A stretch of DNA of 64,000 nucleotides, taken from the NCBI RefSeq assembly GCF_001279775.1, contig NZ_LGDG01000219.1, positions 1 to 64,000 on the forward strand. Direction: 5' to 3'. The notes under the pieces were generated by a model. The model had not been told where the DNA came from. It saw only the letters and a list, made by a program, of their open reading frames with translations, and did not search any database. This DNA comes from Streptomyces sp. MMG1533 (GTDB lineage: Bacteria > Actinomycetota > Actinomycetes > Streptomycetales > Streptomycetaceae). The position numbers and the translations under genes are program-made. Of this stretch, positions 63,369 to 64,000 are shown in pieces. How positions within the stretch are numbered: the first letter of the stretch is position 1; every line of letters begins with the position of its first letter.

Positions 63369-64000
63369 ATGGACATGACGGGAAACCACAAAGACACCTC
63401 CATCACCCGGCGCCGCGCCCTCGCGGTGACCGGCGGCACGGTCGCGGCCGGCGGCCTCGTCGTGGCCGGGTACCAGTCGGCCTTCGCCGATGACGCGACG
63501 ACGACCACCGCCGATGCCACCGCCACCGCCTCGACGACCTCCACCGGCAGCGAGTGCATGACGCTGATGTCCAGCGTCACGGAGGGGCCGTACTACCTGG
63601 ACGGCGCCCTGGTGCGGAAGGACATCACCGAGGGCAAGAGCGGCGTTCCGCTGACCCTGCGCCTCACCGTGGTGGACGCCACCGACGGCTGCACCCCGGT
63701 GCCCGGCGCGGCCGTGGAGATCTGGCACTGCGACGCCTGGGGCTACTACTCCGGCTACACCACCGCCAACCCCGGCGGCTCCGCGCCCGCGGAGAGCGAG
63801 GACGGTTCGACCGCCGACGGCAACACCTACCTGCGCGGGTACCAGATCGCCAACGCCAACGGGGTCGTCAAGTTCGAGACGATCTTCCCGGGCTGGTACA
63901 CCCCGCGCACCTGCCACATCCACCTCAAGGTGCACACGGGTGGCGAGAAGGAGGACGGCACCTACGAGGGCGGCAAGGTCAACTACACCGGCCAGCTGTT
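63369..64000 (+). CDS. Tat-exported intradiol ring-cleavage dioxygenase (cut by window end)
   Basis: The first 210 residues are visible and the gene runs off the window. A Tat signal (TRRRALAVTGGTVAAGGLVVAG) precedes the dioxygenase domain with VTEGPYYLDGALVRKDI, PGAAVEIWHCDAWGYYSGY and PGWYTPRTCHIHLKVH. The latter gives the Tyr and two His of the Fe(III) site. Such secreted enzymes cleave catechols from lignin-like matter. ATG at 63369 or 63375 may be used; neither has a clear ribosome binding site. Confidence 0.88.
   Translation, partial: MDMTGNHKDTSITRRRALAVTGGTVAAGGLVVAGYQSAFADDATTTTADATATASTTSTGSECMTLMSSVTEGPYYLDGALVRKDITEGKSGVPLTLRLTVVDATDGCTPVPGAAVEIWHCDAWGYYSGYTTANPGGSAPAESEDGSTADGNTYLRGYQIANANGVVKFETIFPGWYTPRTCHIHLKVHTGGEKEDGTYEGGKVNYTGQL

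Overview
This is a high-GC actinobacterial window, almost certainly from a Streptomyces chromosome and from the origin-proximal core. The evidence is gene content: ssgR-ssgA, which is restricted to morphologically complex actinomycetes; the rpsF-ssb-rpsR-rplI cluster next to dnaB; a fused cydCD; a sco/ecuC/copCD/dtpA copper locus; a Rex operator of the Streptomyces type; and many copies of GTTTCACGTGAAAC, the Streptomyces parS sequence bound by ParB. I count six exact parS copies and five one-mismatch copies. DnaA boxes (TTGTCCACA/TTATCCACA) also cluster in at least four intergenic regions.

Layout. 1-100 is the right end of an IS30-like element. 158-2879 (minus) holds an alanine-racemase-like enzyme, a FemX-type peptidoglycan-bridge ligase and a small membrane protein. 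3145-4873 (plus) is rpsF-ssb-rpsR-rplI, closed by a strong hairpin and two tandem parS sites. A MATE exporter and dnaB diverge from a DnaA-box-rich region. 8351-16281 holds a serine hydrolase, two GNAT proteins, a frameshifted small gene, an MFS exporter, a HAD phosphatase, a flavohaemoglobin with a long disordered head, and a Nudix protein. 16415-20306 holds a LysR regulator, a cystathionine gamma-lyase-like enzyme overlapping ptpA, and small membrane and cupin proteins. ssgR-ssgA follow, then a YibE/F membrane protein divergent from TPP-riboswitch-controlled thiC.

26048-29188 looks accessory. A lipoprotein gene, a diverged remnant of a second thiC, a membrane-anchored Nudix-like protein and a two-helix membrane protein with SPD repeats lie between thiC and a metallophosphatase. 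LacI, hisC and the Rex-controlled cydA-cydB-cydCD cluster follow. Behind them is a decayed GAF/histidine-kinase pseudogene carrying tetranucleotide repeats.

40516-48174 holds an M23 peptidase, a HAD phosphatase, an F420-type oxidoreductase, KptA, and a translationally coupled MerR operon. In that operon one gene has an apparent internal deletion and another is an apparent C-terminal fragment. 48456-51972 encodes two paired ABC ATPase/permease sets. tRNA-Ser(GCT), a HAD phosphatase, serS and pheA follow. 56402-61554 (minus) is the copper-trafficking locus. The window closes with a HATPase anti-sigma-like protein and a Tat-exported intradiol dioxygenase cut by the edge.

I did not find a clearly novel defence or biosynthetic system. 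The most distinctive signals are parS and DnaA sites embedded in genes, a riboswitch and palindromes, and several gene remnants. Starts were chosen from ribosome binding sites, overlaps and family alignment from memory. No searches were run.
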